Assembly (NCBI GenBank): GCA_003228495.1
Contig: QIDY01000214.1
Coordinates: forward strand, 1-10,978
Origin: Nitrospirota bacterium
GTDB taxonomy: Bacteria > Nitrospirota > Nitrospiria > Nitrospirales > UBA8639
Length of the DNA stretch: 10,978 nucleotides
Reading direction: 5' to 3'
Of this stretch, positions 1-7,041 are shown piece after piece (the first letter of the stretch is position 1; each line of letters starts with the position of its first letter). The translations under genes were made by a program, and so were the position numbers. The notes under the pieces are model-generated. The model did no database searches and was not told the DNA's origin. It saw nothing but the letters and a program-made list of their open reading frames with translations.

Positions 1-1500
1 GGGCTTGGCTTCTACACCTTCGTCCCAACAAATTACGCTGGCATGTCGGAGTTGGGTTTGATTTCGGGGACGAGTATGTTCATCGGGCTTGCGGTTTCAC
101 TCACTGTGCTGCCAGCTATTTTATTGGTGTTCCCACTCTCGAAAAAGGATTACCGGCCCCCTCCTTCAGACCAGGGATTGAAGTCTATCTATCAATTCCC
201 CATCCATCATGGACAGGCCATTCGGTGGGGCACGGTCGTTGTTTTTCTTGGCGCGGCCCTCTTACTCCCCCAGGCATCATTCGATTGGAATCCCCATAAT
301 TTACGGGATCCGCATGTTGAATCAGTTCAAACGTTGGATGATCTTCTCGAAGACAATACGGGAGCGACCTGGCCCCTTACCCTTTTGCCTTCCGAGGACA
401 AGGTATCCGACTATGTGTTCAGGCTTGGAGCACTGGAATCGGTTGATAAGGTTTTGACGATTCATGATTTCATTCCCAAACAACAAATCGGAAAGTTTTT
501 TCTGCTCGAAGAGCTTGCGGAAGGGTTTTTTCCTCAAGGATCCAATGCGGGCTTCTCACCCTCTCCCACAGACCAGGACTCTCTTATAACAGCGATACAG
601 TCCTTTCTGACTATACTGGAAGAATATATTCAGAAGGCAAAGACGAGGAACGATGGTAGTCCTGCCGTCCGACTGAGCGCCGAGATAAGAAACCTGGTAG
701 GGAGGTTTGACAATATAGATCAGGAATTGCAAACGGACCTTCTGGATCGACTGGACAAAAGTTTGTTGGGGTCCATACCGACGGGACCCATCAACATTCG
801 TGCTGCCAAGCAGAAGGGGCCGATCACTCAAGAGGACTTGCCGCAGGAATTGTTTGAACGATGGGTGGGCAAGGATGGAACCTACCGTCTGGAAGTGTAT
901 CCTAAAAAGGATTTAAGGAATACAATGGCGTTGGAACGGTTTGTCGACGACGTTCGAAGCATTGCCTCAGAGGTGACGGGCCTACCCGTGATCTATATGG
1001 ATGGAGGCAATGAGGTGGCTGGGGCGTTCAAACAGGCGTTTGTCTCGGCGCTGCTGGTGATTGTCGTAATTTTGGCTATCGTACTTCGCAATATTTCGGA
1101 TATTCTTCTGGTGATTCTTCCGTTGAGTCTGGCGGCGATATGCCTCGTAGGTTTTACAGTCATCTTTAGCCTGCCGTTCAACTATGCCAATGTCATTGCC
1201 CTTCCTTTAATTTTTGGCCTTGGTGCGGATAGCGGTATTCATATTGTTGAACGAATGCGGAGAAGGCCGGCAGGGTGTGAAGCGTTTCTGATGTCTGGGA
1301 CCATACGAGGTGTTTTCTTCAGTAGTCTGACAACCATGTTAAGTTTCAGTAATCTGGCCTATACCTCGCATGTCGGCATCGCCAGTATGGGACAGCTGTT
1401 AACCCTGGGTGTCTTCTTGACATTGATAGGCAGTTTGGTGGTCTTGCCGGCATTTCTCTATCGCGGACATACAGGAGGGTCACCAGATCCTCCTACGTAG
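1..1500 (+). CDS. hpnN: Hopanoid-associated RND transporter HpnN, C-terminal part
   Basis: The gene is open from base 1 without a start, so its 5' portion lies outside the window; 499 residues are visible. They begin inside the last helices of the first membrane domain, ending near VLPAILL. A soluble periplasmic segment follows (about residues 85-340, opening with DWNPHNLRDP), then a second bundle of helices from about residue 345. That bundle contains the short acidic motif GLGADSG (residues 406-412) followed by IHIVERMRR. This order (helices, loop, helices) is that of the RND/MMPL superfamily, and the loop start and GLGADSG resemble HpnN as I remember it. In that family HpnN is thought to carry hopanoids from the inner to the outer membrane. 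The next four recognisable genes are hopanoid or isoprenoid genes, which supports HpnN over a generic MMPL exporter. The ATG at 43 is an internal methionine. Confidence 0.82.
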   Translation, partial: GLGFYTFVPTNYAGMSELGLISGTSMFIGLAVSLTVLPAILLVFPLSKKDYRPPPSDQGLKSIYQFPIHHGQAIRWGTVVVFLGAALLLPQASFDWNPHNLRDPHVESVQTLDDLLEDNTGATWPLTLLPSEDKVSDYVFRLGALESVDKVLTIHDFIPKQQIGKFFLLEELAEGFFPQGSNAGFSPSPTDQDSLITAIQSFLTILEEYIQKAKTRNDGSPAVRLSAEIRNLVGRFDNIDQELQTDLLDRLDKSLLGSIPTGPINIRAAKQKGPITQEDLPQELFERWVGKDGTYRLEVYPKKDLRNTMALERFVDDVRSIASEVTGLPVIYMDGGNEVAGAFKQAFVSALLVIVVILAIVLRNISDILLVILPLSLAAICLVGFTVIFSLPFNYANVIALPLIFGLGADSGIHIVERMRRRPAGCEAFLMSGTIRGVFFSSLTTMLSFSNLAYTSHVGIASMGQLLTLGVFLTLIGSLVVLPAFLYRGHTGGSPDPPT

Positions 1501-1548
1501 TCCTTCAGTTTCGGGAAAGAAAAAGGAAAGATAAGAGGTTAGACAAGT

Positions 1549-1576
1549 CTGACACTTTACTCCAGGGTATGATACT
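1549..1576 (+). promoter_or_regulatory. Candidate sigma-70 promoter for hpnP
   Basis: CTGACA (1549-1554) matches the -35 consensus at five of six positions. GATACT (1571-1576) matches the -10 consensus at four of six, after a 16-base spacer. It lies in the 117-bp gap between hpnN and hpnP, so hpnP may be transcribed separately from hpnN. This is a consensus match read by eye only. Confidence 0.35.
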
Positions 1577-1617
1577 ATTTTTTCCCCTTTGATGAGTTTG
1601 AGGAGAAAGAGGAATAT

Positions 1618-3231
1618 TTGTCAGAATCTTCCACGCTTATAGCCCCGCCGGTTACCGTTCGGACATTCCACCCGGCGAATGTTCGCCGTATACTTTGTGT
1701 TTTTCCTGCCTATACCAAGGCCTTCGGTACCTTTGATCACGCCTTTCCCCTGATGGGCCCCGTTAAGGCCTTCATGCCGCCCCAGGGGATCCTCCTCATC
1801 GCGGCGCTCGTGCCCCGGGAGTGGCAAGTCCGGTTCATCGATGAAAACATTCGTCCGGTGTTGGAAAGCGAGTTTGCCTGGGCTGACGCCATTCTGGTGT
1901 CGGGCATGCACATCCAACGCAATCAAATCCTTGATATTGCGCGACGCGCACATCGGGCAGGCAAGGTAATGGCGCTCGGTGGGCCCTCGGTCTCAGCTGC
2001 ACCCGAAAACTATGAGGACATCGATCTTTTACATTGCGGTGAAGTGGGTGATGGAACGCTCGAACTGTTCCGCCGGATCGACGAGACTCCTGCGCGTCCA
2101 GAACAGCAAATCATATATCGCACAATGGCTCGCCTTCCGATGACCGATTTCCCGACGCCTGCCTATCGCCTGATTAACGTCCGTCAGTACCTGCTCGGTT
2201 GTGTTCAGTATTCCAGCGGCTGTCCCTTTACCTGTGAATTCTGCGACATCCCCGCGCTCTATGGAAGAAACCCGAGGCTTAAGACCCCGCAGCAAATCCT
2301 AGCCGAATTGGATGAGCTTGCCGATGGCGGGACACCTTCGATCTACTTCGTGGACGATAATTTCATTGCAAATCCTCGGGCTGCGCGAGACCTTTTGCCG
2401 CACCTCGTGGAGTGGCAGCGCGGCCGCGACTATACAGTTCGCCTCTCCTGCGAACTCACGATCAATGTCGTGGAATACCCGGAGACCCTAGAGCTTATGC
2501 GCGAGGCGTTTATGACCAATGTCTTTATCGGTATTGAGACGGTGGATTCGGACGCTTTGCGAGCCATGAGCAAAAAGCAGAACGTCCGCACGCCGATACT
2601 GGAAGCCGTGGATACGATCAATGGTTACGGGATTGAAATCGCCGCTGGAATTATTATTGGTTTGGATACCGACACACCGGAGACCACCGACGCGATCTTG
2701 GAGTTCATTGAGGCTTCTCAGATCCCGATTGTGACACCGAACTTGCTCGTGGCCCTGCCGCATACACCGCTTTACGAGCGGCTGCAAAGGGCCAACCGTC
2801 TAAATTCTGGCGAAGGACGTGATTCGAACATCGAGTATCTACAGCCTTACGAAGAGGTGGTGGGGAACTGGAAACGAGTGATTCGTGAGACGTACGAGCC
2901 ACGAAAAATTTACGAGCGCTATGCTACGCAGGCAAAGAGGACGTACCTGCACCGCAAGCGACCAGTGTGCCCACTGGACCAGCTCACTTGGCCAAATCTC
3001 TGGCGCGCAATTGAGATCTTTGCACGCATTACCTGGCGAGTCGGGATTTGCACCGATTACCGAAATGAATTTTGGATAATGACCAGGCGGGAGCTACGCC
3101 AGGGTAATGTCGAGTCGGTCTTCCAAATCGCGATGGTTGCACACCATCTCATCACCTTTGGGCGTGAGTGCCTTACCCGCGATGTGCAGGCCTCCGCTTA
3201 TTCCGCCCGCGGGCGTGATTTCAGCTTGTAA
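1618..3231 (+). CDS. hpnP: B12-binding radical SAM hopanoid C-2 methylase HpnP
   Basis: This 537-residue protein has an N-terminal cobalamin-binding-like domain (about 23-160, from RRILCVFPAYTKAFGTFDH). A radical SAM core follows, with the CX3CX2C cluster motif at C202, C206 and C209 (GCPFTCEFCD), and then a C-terminal domain of the DUF4070 type. The stretches AFMPPQGILLIAA, YGRNPRLKTPQQILAELD and AHHLITF match HpnP proteins as I recall them. HpnP uses S-adenosylmethionine and cobalamin to methylate C-2 of the hopanoid A ring, giving 2-methylhopanoids. The start is TTG at 1618, with AGGAG at 1601-1605 or AGAGG at 1608-1612 upstream; no in-frame ATG suits better. Codons are visibly richer in G and C than in dxs or hpnN. 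The last few codons overlap a minus-strand transposase remnant, so the extreme C-terminus may be altered. It could instead be a related DUF4070 methylase, but the hopanoid context favours HpnP. Confidence 0.82.
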   Translation: MSESSTLIAPPVTVRTFHPANVRRILCVFPAYTKAFGTFDHAFPLMGPVKAFMPPQGILLIAALVPREWQVRFIDENIRPVLESEFAWADAILVSGMHIQRNQILDIARRAHRAGKVMALGGPSVSAAPENYEDIDLLHCGEVGDGTLELFRRIDETPARPEQQIIYRTMARLPMTDFPTPAYRLINVRQYLLGCVQYSSGCPFTCEFCDIPALYGRNPRLKTPQQILAELDELADGGTPSIYFVDDNFIANPRAARDLLPHLVEWQRGRDYTVRLSCELTINVVEYPETLELMREAFMTNVFIGIETVDSDALRAMSKKQNVRTPILEAVDTINGYGIEIAAGIIIGLDTDTPETTDAILEFIEASQIPIVTPNLLVALPHTPLYERLQRANRLNSGEGRDSNIEYLQPYEEVVGNWKRVIRETYEPRKIYERYATQAKRTYLHRKRPVCPLDQLTWPNLWRAIEIFARITWRVGICTDYRNEFWIMTRRELRQGNVESVFQIAMVAHHLITFGRECLTRDVQASAYSARGRDFSL

Positions 3232-3350
3232 TACAGCGACATCATCTTTTCGTAACGATAGATCTTGCGTACTTTTTCCTTCGGACCCGTCAGGATCTTC
3301 GCCTAGAAGCAGGGCTGATGGAAGTTCGGATAGGGTGTGAGGTACGCTTC
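3198..3350 (-). pseudogene. Decayed C-terminal fragment of an integrase-type transposase
   Basis: Read on the minus strand from 3350 to 3198, one frame gives about 50 codons. It starts EAYLTPYPNFHQPCF, has an in-frame TAG at 3305-3303, continues KILTGPKEKVRKIYRYEK and YYKLKSRPRAE, and stops at 3200-3198. From memory this resembles the tail of DDE integrase-type transposases, which read roughly TPY-NFHRP, then KGK-RK-Y-YE, then YEKLKSLP-AE. There is no start, the frame is closed upstream by another TAG, and an internal stop breaks it, so it is a remnant. Its 3' end overlaps the last codons of hpnP on the other strand. The family match is my recollection and has not been searched. Confidence 0.5.
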
Positions 3351-3518
3351 AACCTAAAAACAGCAGTTGGATCACGAAAGTCTGCACAACCCCTTGACGC
3401 ACCTAGGAAATGTAACAATTGACTCATCACCCCAAAAGGTGACCACGCAATTGTTACATTTCCTATGCACATCAATTGCTTGCACAGCTTTTTCGCGCCC
3501 AACTGCCGTCTTTAGGTT
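3351..3518. repeat. 168-bp imperfect palindrome, probable IS-end or MITE-like element
   Basis: The two 71-base arms (3351-3421 and 3448-3518) are inverted copies of each other, matching at roughly three quarters of positions. The inner 18 bases are perfect: TAGGAAATGTAACAATTG at 3404-3421 and its complement at 3448-3465. The outermost AACCTAAA (3351-3358) also pairs exactly. The 26-base centre holds a further small hairpin, TCACC at 3427-3431 with GGTGA at 3438-3442. Homology may reach a little past each end, because cgcttc on the left resembles the complement of the right flank. No target-site duplication is visible. The position next to the transposase remnant suggests paired IS ends or a non-autonomous element. 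The arms create mirrored false ORFs on both strands. Confidence 0.8.
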
Positions 3519-3545
3519 TATTGAAGGCGTGGAAGAGACTGATGC

Positions 3546-3574
3546 TTGACAGGCTTTAGCTGCTATGGGAAGAT
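3546..3574 (+). promoter_or_regulatory. Candidate promoter upstream of dxs
   Basis: A perfect -35 box TTGACA lies at 3546-3551, just beyond the palindrome. At the ideal 17-base spacing the -10 position (3569-3574, GAAGAT) matches the consensus poorly, at three of six. The -35 is good and the -10 is doubtful. If real, it would drive dxs-ispG independently of hpnP. Confidence 0.3.
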
Positions 3575-3658
3575 TTTGTCTAAGTATTATGTAGATGCCG
3601 GAACTCTCTCCATTTTTCCCTCACAAAAGTTTTTAAGTGTTTCCAGAAAGGATTCCTT

Positions 3659-5554
3659 ATGTCCTTGTTGAAAAGGATTGAAAGTCCCACAGATTTAAAG
3701 AAACTATCTCCCAACCAATTTCCTGAACTTTGTCAGGAAATCCGAGAAACTATCATCGATGTGATTTCTGGTGTGGGCGGGCATTTGGCGTCAAATTTGG
3801 GGGTCGTGGAGCTCACGGTGGCTCTGCACTATTTGCTCGATACGCCTTACGATAAAATCATATGGGATACCAGTAACCAGGCCTATACTCATAAACTCTT
3901 AACGGGTCGTCGTGAACAATTCCACACTATCCGACAATTCGGAGGGATGAGTGGATTTTGTAAACGGGAAGAAAGTGTGTATGACACGTTTAACGCCGGA
4001 CATGCCGGAACCGGAGTCTCTGCCGCAGTGGGGTTTGTTGAGGCTCGTGAGCAATTAGAGGAATCCCATAAAGTCGTCTGTGTATTGGGCGATGGAGCCT
4101 TGACGGCTGGAATGACGCTGGAAGGGTTGCAACATGGGGGAGATATGGGCCGGGATTTTGTCGTGATTCTGAATGATAACCAGATGTCGATTTCCCGGAA
4201 TGTTGGTGCGATCTCCGCGTATCTGAACCGGACCTTTACGGGTGAATTTTATACGCGATTTTGTGAAGAAACCTCCCAATTGTTAGATACGATTCCTCAA
4301 ATAGGTGAATCCGTCAAGCGGATGGCGATGCGAGCAGAGGAATTGGCAAAAGGGTTTCTTCTCCCAGGCTTATTATTTGAAGAATTGGGCTTTAGGTATG
4401 TTGGCCCGATTGATGGGCATAATTTTGAGCATTTGTTACCCACCCTGAATAATGTCTTGAAGCTTAAGGGGCCGACGCTTCTGCATGTTATTACCAAGAA
4501 GGGATTAGGCTTCGAACCTGCAATGAGCAATCCCATATGGTTTCATGCCTGTTCGCCATTTGATGGAAAAACCGGGCAATCAGCCAAAAATCCGGGGTAT
4601 CCTTCTTACAGTTCTGTTGCCGCACGAACCCTTATTGGGCAAGCTCGAAAAGATCAACGGGTCGTGGTCATTACTGCGGCGATGTGTGAAGGGACCGGAA
4701 TGACGGAGTTTCAAAAGGAGTTCCCGACTCGGCTCATCGATGTGGGGATTGCCGAACAACATGCGGTGACGTATGCGGCGGGGTTGGCAGCAGAAAACAT
4801 GCGGCCTGTCATTTGTATGTATTCGACCTTTCTTCAACGTGCCTACGATCAAGTCGTCCATGATGTGGCCACTCAAAATCTTCCTGTTACATTCTGTATC
4901 GACCGAGGTGGTCTGGTGGCTGAAGATGGGACAACCCATCATGGAGCCTTTGACTTTGCGTATCTCCGACATATGCCGAACATGGTTATTATGGCCCCGA
5001 AAGATGAAAACGAATTGCAGCACATGGTGCAAACAGGATTGGTTTATGATGGGCCGAGCGCGGTACGCTATCCACGAAAGAGTAGCTTAGGTGTGCCTTT
5101 GGACCCCGAGCCGATTCCCCTAGAGATCGGCCAAGGAGAACTGTTGGTTGAGGGACGAGATGTGGCTATTCTGGCCATTGGTGTCACGGTGTCAGAAGCT
5201 ATGAAGGCGGCAGCGCTACTGAAAGACGATGGTGTCTCTGTGACGGTCATTAATGCGCGATTTGTGAAGCCTTTGGATAAAGACCTCATTCGTGAGGTAG
5301 CGAAAAATGTGAAATGTCTGGTCACGGTGGAAGAAGGGTGCCGAATGGGCGGCTTTGGATCGGCTGTTCTGGAGTTCCTTTCCGAAGAAGAATGCTGGGA
5401 TCTACCCACTAAGGTATTAGGGTTGCCGGATTGGTACATTGAGCAAGGTCCACAAGATTTGCTCCGCGAAAAATACGGGCTTACGGCTGATGGGATTTAC
5501 GATCAGGCCAAAGCCCTCTATGATCGGGTTTCGCTACAAACCATTTTGCGCTAG
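3659..5554 (+). CDS. dxs: 1-deoxy-D-xylulose-5-phosphate synthase (Dxs), variant active site
   Basis: This 631-residue protein is full length for Dxs, which condenses pyruvate and glyceraldehyde 3-phosphate in the first step of the MEP isoprenoid pathway using thiamine diphosphate and magnesium. Visible landmarks are GGHLASNLG with H42, the cofactor motif GDGALTAG (144-151) with LNDNQMS (171-177), IAEQHAVT with catalytic E366, STFLQRAYDQ, and DGTTHHG with H427. Some usually conserved cofactor-pocket residues differ. The DVGHQAY motif reads DTSNQAY (N73 for His), GHSST reads GHAGT (114-118), and GYEP reads GFEP (F285 for Tyr). The overall fold and the catalytic Glu and His are kept, so Dxs activity is likely but the changes are notable. 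AGAAAGGA (3645-3652) sits 6 bases before the ATG. ispG follows after 9 bp, so the two are probably cotranscribed. Confidence 0.93.
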   Translation: MSLLKRIESPTDLKKLSPNQFPELCQEIRETIIDVISGVGGHLASNLGVVELTVALHYLLDTPYDKIIWDTSNQAYTHKLLTGRREQFHTIRQFGGMSGFCKREESVYDTFNAGHAGTGVSAAVGFVEAREQLEESHKVVCVLGDGALTAGMTLEGLQHGGDMGRDFVVILNDNQMSISRNVGAISAYLNRTFTGEFYTRFCEETSQLLDTIPQIGESVKRMAMRAEELAKGFLLPGLLFEELGFRYVGPIDGHNFEHLLPTLNNVLKLKGPTLLHVITKKGLGFEPAMSNPIWFHACSPFDGKTGQSAKNPGYPSYSSVAARTLIGQARKDQRVVVITAAMCEGTGMTEFQKEFPTRLIDVGIAEQHAVTYAAGLAAENMRPVICMYSTFLQRAYDQVVHDVATQNLPVTFCIDRGGLVAEDGTTHHGAFDFAYLRHMPNMVIMAPKDENELQHMVQTGLVYDGPSAVRYPRKSSLGVPLDPEPIPLEIGQGELLVEGRDVAILAIGVTVSEAMKAAALLKDDGVSVTVINARFVKPLDKDLIREVAKNVKCLVTVEEGCRMGGFGSAVLEFLSEEECWDLPTKVLGLPDWYIEQGPQDLLREKYGLTADGIYDQAKALYDRVSLQTILR

Positions 5555-5563
5555 TACTGGTTT

Positions 5564-6751
5564 ATGCATATTACTCGACGAAAAACCCGTCAAATTCAAG
5601 TGGGATCTCTCAAAATTGGAGGAGACGCGCCGGTTTCCGTCCAATCTATGACAATCCCACATCCCAGTGATGTCAAAGGATCCCTGGAGCAGATTCATCA
5701 ATTGGAAGAAGCAGGGTGCGAATTGATTCGCGTGGCTGTTCCTGACATGGAGGCAACCAATGCCCTTCCCAAAATCAAAGCCCGGATGAGGGTGCCCTTA
5801 ATCGCGGATATTCATTTTGATCATCGTCTGGCTTTGAAGGCTGCGGAGGTCGTGGACTGTGTCCGAATAAACCCGGGCAATATCGGTCCCTGGTGGAAAA
5901 CGGAAGAGGTGATTAAAGCTGTCAATGACAATGGCATTCCCCTCAGAATTGGCGTGAACGGTGGTTCCCTTGAAAAGACGCTTTTAGATAAATATGGATA
6001 TCCTACGGCCGAAGCTCTGGCCGAATCGGCCTTAAATGCCGTCCATGCGTTGGAGGATGTGGGTTTTACGAACATGAAGGTGTCTTTGAAAGCTTCCGAT
6101 GTTCATATGGCGATTGATGCCTATTGGCTTTTTGCCCAGCAATCGAATTATCCCTTGCACATTGGTATCACGGAGGCAGGGACGGCCGCGACGGGTGCTG
6201 TCAAGTCTGCTGTAGGATTGGGCTGGTTGTTGTCTCAGGGCATCGGTGATACCTTGCGAGTCTCATTAGCAGCGGACCCGGTAGAAGAAGTCAAGGTAGG
6301 TTTTGAGATCTTGAAGTCTCTGGAACTCCGTCATCGTGGAGTGAATGTTATTGCATGTCCCACTTGTGGCCGGGTAGAGATTGACGTGGTCAAAATGGCC
6401 AATGAATTAGAACATCGGCTAGGGCATATTAAGAATCCCATCACCGTTTCGGTATTAGGTTGCGTTGTCAATGGTATTGGTGAAGGAAAGGAAGCGGATA
6501 TCGGTATTGCTGGCGGCCAAGGGGTAGGAATCATCTTTAAAAAGGGGAAACTTTATAAACGTGTACCTTCAGAAGAATTGATGGACACGTTAATTGAAGA
6601 AGTTGAAGCCATGGCCAATGAGCAAGGTGCCGAAAGTCCCAAGGGTTCGGTTCTCCCACCCAGCCCGCTAGCACCAACTCTCCAAGAAGAATTAGCTTTA
6701 ACCTCCAACGGGTCTTCCTCACGGGAAATTCCCGTGTTGCCTCGCAAGTAA
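5564..6751 (+). CDS. ispG: 4-hydroxy-3-methylbut-2-enyl diphosphate synthase IspG (GcpE)
   Basis: This 395-residue enzyme reductively opens methylerythritol cyclodiphosphate to HMBPP, the second-last step of the MEP pathway, using a [4Fe-4S] cluster. The N-terminal TIM barrel shows VSVQSMT, ADIHFDHRLAL and RINPGNIG. The cluster ligands C265 and C268 (CPTCGR), C300 (LGCVVNG) and E307 have the same spacing as in E. coli IspG. The usual NGPGE reads NGIGE here. After about residue 350 there is a Pro/Ser-rich tail of some 45 residues (SPKGSVLPPSPLAPT and onward) that looks disordered and goes beyond the conserved core. No Shine-Dalgarno sequence is visible before the ATG at 5564, only 9 bp after the dxs stop, so translation is probably coupled to dxs. 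Confidence 0.95.
   Translation: MHITRRKTRQIQVGSLKIGGDAPVSVQSMTIPHPSDVKGSLEQIHQLEEAGCELIRVAVPDMEATNALPKIKARMRVPLIADIHFDHRLALKAAEVVDCVRINPGNIGPWWKTEEVIKAVNDNGIPLRIGVNGGSLEKTLLDKYGYPTAEALAESALNAVHALEDVGFTNMKVSLKASDVHMAIDAYWLFAQQSNYPLHIGITEAGTAATGAVKSAVGLGWLLSQGIGDTLRVSLAADPVEEVKVGFEILKSLELRHRGVNVIACPTCGRVEIDVVKMANELEHRLGHIKNPITVSVLGCVVNGIGEGKEADIGIAGGQGVGIIFKKGKLYKRVPSEELMDTLIEEVEAMANEQGAESPKGSVLPPSPLAPTLQEELALTSNGSSSREIPVLPRK
6720..6736. repeat. Perfect 17-bp palindrome at the ispG 3' end
   Basis: CACGGGAA, one central A, and TTCCCGTG form a perfect inverted repeat inside the last codons of ispG. It has no T-run after it, so it does not look like a standard intrinsic terminator. It could stabilise or pause the ispG transcript, or be chance. 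Confidence 0.5.
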
Positions 6752-6795
6752 TTGCTGCCGTGTTCCCTTGGCCTCAGAATTAGGTTAATTTCTAG

Positions 6796-6825
6796 TTGTG
6801 TAGAAGAAAAACGACTCTTTATAAT
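6796..6825 (+). promoter_or_regulatory. Promoter of tRNA-Cys
   Basis: A perfect -10 box TATAAT at 6820-6825 ends 8 bases before the tRNA 5' end. The best -35 is TTGTGT at 6796-6801, with an 18-base spacer and a weak match. The placement fits a dedicated promoter that starts transcription just upstream of the tRNA. Confidence 0.6.
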
Positions 6826-6833
6826 GAGGCAGA

Positions 6834-6909
6834 GGCGCCGTACCCAAGTGGCTAAGGGAGCAGTCTGCAAAACTGCGATTCAGCGGTTCGAACCCGCTCG
6901 GCGCCTCCA
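6834..6909 (+). tRNA. tRNA-Cys (anticodon GCA)
   Basis: The acceptor arm GGCGCCG (6834-6840) pairs fully with CGGCGCC (6899-6905). The D arm closes with CCC and GGG. The anticodon stem GCAGT/ACTGC carries the loop CTGCAAA, giving anticodon GCA (cysteine). The T arm AGCGG/CCGCT holds the loop TTCGAAC. The discriminator base is T (6906), as expected for tRNA-Cys, and CCA is encoded at 6907-6909. It lies between ispG and hpnH in the same orientation. Confidence 0.97.
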
Positions 6910-7041
6910 TCATAGCTCCCGTCAGATCGAAAGAAAAACCATGAAATCCAAAACCGGTGTAAGTGAGCGTAGTATCCTAAGGCTAATAGTTTTGTGCATT
7001 CGAATAGGAAGCCCTGACATGCATTTGAGGGTGGTTTAGTT

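Larger units (their letters stand above)
3232..3658. other. Intergenic region between hpnP and dxs (427 bp)
   Basis: No intact gene is visible here. From left to right it holds most of the transposase remnant, the palindrome, and about 140 bp leading to dxs that contains a TTGACA box and the dxs ribosome site. The palindrome is not followed by a T-run, so I do not call it an intrinsic terminator, although the transcript could fold into a long hairpin. Confidence 0.7.

Noticed and set aside
43..1500. ATG 43 as the hpnN start
   Set aside because: The frame is open back to base 1 and encodes membrane-domain sequence typical of the middle of an RND protein, so 43 is internal.
1501..1617. Cobalamin riboswitch upstream of the B12-dependent hpnP
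   Set aside because: The gap is only 117 bp and shows no B12-box-like sequence or suitable folding that I can see.
3290..3549. Two open frames, minus 3290-3502 and plus 3367-3549
   Set aside because: They encode similar peptides only because both read the arms of the palindrome. They have no ribosome site or family resemblance of their own.
6941..7039. 32-residue frame between tRNA-Cys and hpnH
   Set aside because: It has no good ribosome site and no recognisable sequence, and its stop lies just before hpnH by chance placement. The 132 bp after the tRNA otherwise hold only the hpnH ribosome site.
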